NCBI RefSeq assembly: GCF_001953955.1
Contig: NZ_CP019300.1
Location: 124,001-188,000 of the forward strand
Length of the DNA stretch: 64,000 nt
Direction: 5' to 3'
Origin: Prevotella intermedia ATCC 25611 = DSM 20706
GTDB taxonomy: Bacteria; Bacteroidota; Bacteroidia; Bacteroidales; Bacteroidaceae
The position numbers and the translations under genes are program-made. Under the pieces are notes generated by a model. The model was not told where the DNA came from, searched no databases, and was given only the letters and a program-made list of their open reading frames with translations. Positions 61,509 to 64,000 of this stretch are shown here, one piece after another (positions within the stretch are counted from its first letter, which is position 1; each line of letters starts with the position of its first letter).

Positions 61509-62209
61509 CGCAGATTAGCTTCTTTTCCCGTGTGCTCGACCTCGTTGCACCTCGTGCTTGTCCTGCCTGTGGGCGCAGACTCGGCATTACCGAAGAACCT
61601 CTTTGTGCTGCCTGCAACATTGCGCTGCCTCGCACGATGCACCATCTTCAACCCTTCGACAACGAATTGGCACGTCTTTTCTGGGGCAGAATACCGATAG
61701 AAAAATGCGCTGCTTTCTTCCTTTACAAGCCCAACTCGCCCTCAAGCAACCTTATTTATAAGCTGAAATACTTCGACCGTCCCGACATTGGCGAACAGCT
61801 CGGACAGCTTGTTGCAACCGAATATGCAACGGAAAACTTCTTCGACGGCATTACTGCCCTGCTGCCCGTACCCCTCACACGCCGTCGCACCATTCAGCGA
61901 GGCTATAACCAAAGTCTTGAAATAGCACGTGGAATAAGTGCCGTAACGGGGCTGCCCATCGTTACAAAAGCCATTCGCAGAAAGTCGTTTATAGAAAGTC
62001 AGACGCAGAAAGACTTATGGCAACGCACCAAAAACGTGGAAAACGCCTTTGAACTTCGCACAAACGCCAAACTGAACAACCAGCACGTACTCTTAATCGA
62101 CGATGTAATTACCACAGGCGCAACGCTGACAGCCGTTGGAAAGGAACTTACGAAAGTTCCAAACATAAAAATCAGCATTCTCTCCCTATGCTTTGCAAGC
62201 GACAAATAA
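61505..62209 (+). CDS. comF: ComF-family phosphoribosyltransferase-like protein
   Basis: 234 residues from the ATG at 61505, which overlaps the recX stop. A four-cysteine zinc finger is present at C19/C22 and C34/C37 (ACPACGRRL, PLCAAC). A phosphoribosyltransferase fold follows with the PRPP motif LLIDDVITTGAT (about 196-207). ComF proteins are needed for DNA uptake in competent species; in Bacteroidetes the role is untested. Last gene of the prmC-recX-comF unit. Confidence 0.93.
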   Translation: MTQISFFSRVLDLVAPRACPACGRRLGITEEPLCAACNIALPRTMHHLQPFDNELARLFWGRIPIEKCAAFFLYKPNSPSSNLIYKLKYFDRPDIGEQLGQLVATEYATENFFDGITALLPVPLTRRRTIQRGYNQSLEIARGISAVTGLPIVTKAIRRKSFIESQTQKDLWQRTKNVENAFELRTNAKLNNQHVLLIDDVITTGATLTAVGKELTKVPNIKISILSLCFASDK

Positions 62210-62253
62210 ACAGGTTTGGATAGCCCCGTAATGAGCAGAAAAGAAGGAAAATA

Positions 62254-62445
62254 CGTGTAAACATTTTTTACAAGCATAATCATTGCATAACAACCTTACT
62301 ATCAACATTTTACAAAACCTATTGTTTTGCATTCCAAAAGCGGCTGTTTTGCACGGTAAAAGCGTAGGTTTTGCAGCGCAAAACAGCCGCTTTCGCAATG
62401 CCAAAGCGCAGTTATCACTTTTTAACGGAATTATATTTACAAAAC
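62254..62445 (-). repeat. MITE-like intergenic repeat, copy 8
   Basis: Full-length, reverse orientation, usual module order (GCGGCTGTTTTGC first from the left on this strand). Between the co-oriented comF and metK genes. Confidence 0.92.
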
Positions 62446-62561
62446 CGAGGTTGTTTTTCAGCATCTGACTTGAGCGGTAAAAAGAAAATTGCTCCTCAAT
62501 CAATTTCTACTGAACCTAAATAGTTTCAGGTTCTAATAAAATCTAAATCTTTTGCTTTTAT

Positions 62562-62592
62562 TTTGTTATCCGAATATGTTGCCGTAACTTTG
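62562..62592 (+). promoter_or_regulatory. Promoter of metK
   Basis: TTTG (62562-62565), exactly 19 bases, TAACTTTG (62585-62592): a perfect Bacteroidetes promoter. The leader of about 35-40 bases is too short for a SAM riboswitch. Confidence 0.82.
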
Positions 62593-62633
62593 CACTCTTA
62601 TAATAATAGGTACACGTAAAAAAGAAATAACAG

Positions 62634-63926
62634 ATGGCATATTTATTTTCATCAGAATCAGTTTCAGAGGGGCACCCAGACAAGGTTGCCGACCAGATTA
62701 GCGATGCTCTTCTCGACCAGTTTCTTGCCTACGACGATACTTCTCGTTGTGCAATCGAAACTTTCAATACTACCGGACAAGTAGTGATTATGGGCGAAGT
62801 GCGCTCGAAAGAATACATTGATATTCCTGCCATCACACGCAAGACTATCAATAAAATTGGCTACACAAAGGCTGAATACCAGTTCGACGGCAATAGCTGC
62901 GGTGTTCTTTCTGCCATTCACGAGCAAAGTTCCGACATTAACCGTGGCGTAGACCGCACCGATGAGGACAATCAGGGCGCAGGCGACCAAGGTATGATGT
63001 TCGGTTATGCCTGCAACGAAACGGCAAACTATATGCCCGTTACGCTTGAATTGGCTCACTTGTTAATGACGACCTTGGCGGATATACGCAAAGAAGGAAA
63101 GGTGATGACCTACCTCCGCCCCGATTCAAAGAGCCAAGTAACGGTGGAATACAGCGACGACAACATTCCGCAACGCATTGATACGATTGTGGTTTCTACC
63201 CAGCACGACGACTTTGTAAAGCCTGCCGACGATTCTGTCGAGGCTCAATTGAAAGCCGACGAAGAGATGTTGGCAAAGATTAGAGAGGACGTTTTGAACA
63301 TTTTGATGCCACGCGTGAAAGCGCAGATAGAGTCGGAAAAGGTGTTGGCACTGTTCAACGACAACATAAAATACTTTGTAAATCCTACTGGAAAGTTCGT
63401 TATCGGTGGTCCTCACGGCGACACAGGACTTACAGGTCGTAAGATTATTGTAGACACCTACGGCGGAAAAGGCGCGCACGGAGGTGGTGCTTTTTCTGGA
63501 AAAGACTCATCGAAGGTAGACCGCTCTGCAGCATACGCAGCTCGCTACATCGCAAAGAATATGGTAGCAGCAGGCATTAGCGACGAAATTCTTGTGCAAT
63601 TGGCTTACGCTATCGGTGTTGCACAGCCCGTTAGCGTCTATGTGAACACCTACGGACGTGCCAACGTGGCTCTGACAGATGGCGAAATCGCCGAGAAAGT
63701 GAAACAAATGTTCGACCTTCGCCCCAAGACGATAGAACGAATGCTGAAGTTACGCCAGCCAATGTACTTGGAAACAGCGGCTTACGGACATATGGGACGC
63801 AAGAGCGAAACTGTGAAGAAAACCTTCACCAGCTTGTATCACGAAAGAAAAGAAGTAGAAGTGGAACTCTTCACTTGGGAGAAACTCGACAGAATAGCAG
63901 AGATTAAGAAAGCATTCGGACTGTAA
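62634..63926 (+). CDS. metK: S-adenosylmethionine synthetase
   Basis: 430 residues, somewhat longer than the E. coli enzyme. The family signatures are complete: [21 protein letters not shown] (N-terminal), [15 protein letters not shown] (the methionine/ATP loop), [44 protein letters not shown]. Makes SAM from methionine and ATP. Probably first in a transcript that continues into the gene starting at 63933. Confidence 0.97.
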   Translation: MAYLFSSESVSEGHPDKVADQISDALLDQFLAYDDTSRCAIETFNTTGQVVIMGEVRSKEYIDIPAITRKTINKIGYTKAEYQFDGNSCGVLSAIHEQSSDINRGVDRTDEDNQGAGDQGMMFGYACNETANYMPVTLELAHLLMTTLADIRKEGKVMTYLRPDSKSQVTVEYSDDNIPQRIDTIVVSTQHDDFVKPADDSVEAQLKADEEMLAKIREDVLNILMPRVKAQIESEKVLALFNDNIKYFVNPTGKFVIGGPHGDTGLTGRKIIVDTYGGKGAHGGGAFSGKDSSKVDRSAAYAARYIAKNMVAAGISDEILVQLAYAIGVAQPVSVYVNTYGRANVALTDGEIAEKVKQMFDLRPKTIERMLKLRQPMYLETAAYGHMGRKSETVKKTFTSLYHERKEVEVELFTWEKLDRIAEIKKAFGL

Positions 63927-63932
63927 AAGAAT

Positions 63933-64000
63933 ATGCCAACAACCGATTCCATCGCCACACCGCCACTGTTAAGGCGGCTGCAAACTCCACCTCAGCAGTC
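63933..64000 (+). CDS. Start of an unidentified gene cut by the window edge
   Basis: An open frame starts with ATG 6 bp after the metK stop codon and runs to the window edge (MPTTDSIATPPLLRRLQTPP...). Only 22 codons are visible. Proline-rich N-termini of this kind occur in DUF4271 proteins that follow metK in some Prevotella, but this is recall and not shown by the sequence. Confidence 0.4.
   Translation, partial: MPTTDSIATPPLLRRLQTPPQQ

Noticed and set aside
62593..62633. Possible SAM riboswitch before metK
   Set aside because: The consensus promoter leaves only about 40 bases of leader, with no SAM-I, SAM-II or SAM-III type structure visible.

Overview
The window is a continuous stretch of chromosome from a Bacteroidetes bacterium, most likely Prevotella of the P. 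intermedia group. The evidence is promoters of the TTTG-N19-TAnnTTTG type in front of many genes, a type A T9SS sorting domain, SecDF fused in one chain, CarboxypepD_reg/outer-membrane-barrel receptors, several DUF families typical of Bacteroidales (DUF2147, DUF6242, DUF6089), and no phage or conjugative genes. Species assignment is inference; no rRNA gene is present.

Layout. 0-8 kb: the end of a HmuY-like protein, a T9SS-secreted YD-repeat protein, an ADP-ribosylglycohydrolase, tRNA-Arg(CCU), a TonB-type receptor and a DUF417 membrane protein. 6.8-13.5 kb: a membrane-anchored winged-helix regulator next to a second outer-membrane barrel, SufT-like and LpxH genes, a candidate small RNA, an orphan Vsr endonuclease, tRNA-Leu(CAA) and a DUF2147 protein. 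13.7-24.5 kb is housekeeping: mannose-1-phosphate guanylyltransferase, HIT, GreA, SecDF, an EEP phosphatase, rhomboid, HU and PdxS/PdxT. 24.9-31.4 kb: an Omp28-like secreted protein, a C69 dipeptidase, and the DUF6242 and DUF6089 proteins. 31.4-37.5 kb is the envelope operon uppS-bamA-ompH-ompH, then ompH-murI. 38-44.3 kb: RNase H, DUF2059, ArgS, an orphan siderophore-type ATPase and a lactate permease. 44.6-49.8 kb: miaB, an MsbA-like exporter and an LTA-synthase-family phosphotransferase. 50-51.3 kb is a complete ISL3-family insertion sequence. 51.5-58.6 kb: an EamA transporter and a surface phospho-decoration region (LpxL-like acyltransferase, LicD, CDP-glycerol-type transferase, class V aminotransferase, cytidylyltransferase fused to a Gfo/Idh/MocA-like domain). 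59-64 kb: ribD, prmC-recX-comF, metK and the start of one more gene.

Much of the unusual content lies between genes. Eight copies of a ~190-bp MITE-like palindromic repeat occupy intergenic sites, five of them between convergent genes. One copy is split by the insertion sequence with a perfect 8-bp target duplication. Six short arrays of palindromic cores, of three unrelated sequences (TGACGTCA, TTACACGTAA-type and AATAGTACTATT), all keep a 22-bp (occasionally 20-bp) period, and a non-palindromic 22-bp tandem duplication overlaps the sufT stop codon. The most interesting protein-coding locus is the cytidylyltransferase-oxidoreductase fusion with its aminotransferase and divergent CDP-glycerol-type transferase. 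It could make and transfer an unusual CDP-activated phospho-alcohol or phospho-amino-alcohol to a surface glycan.
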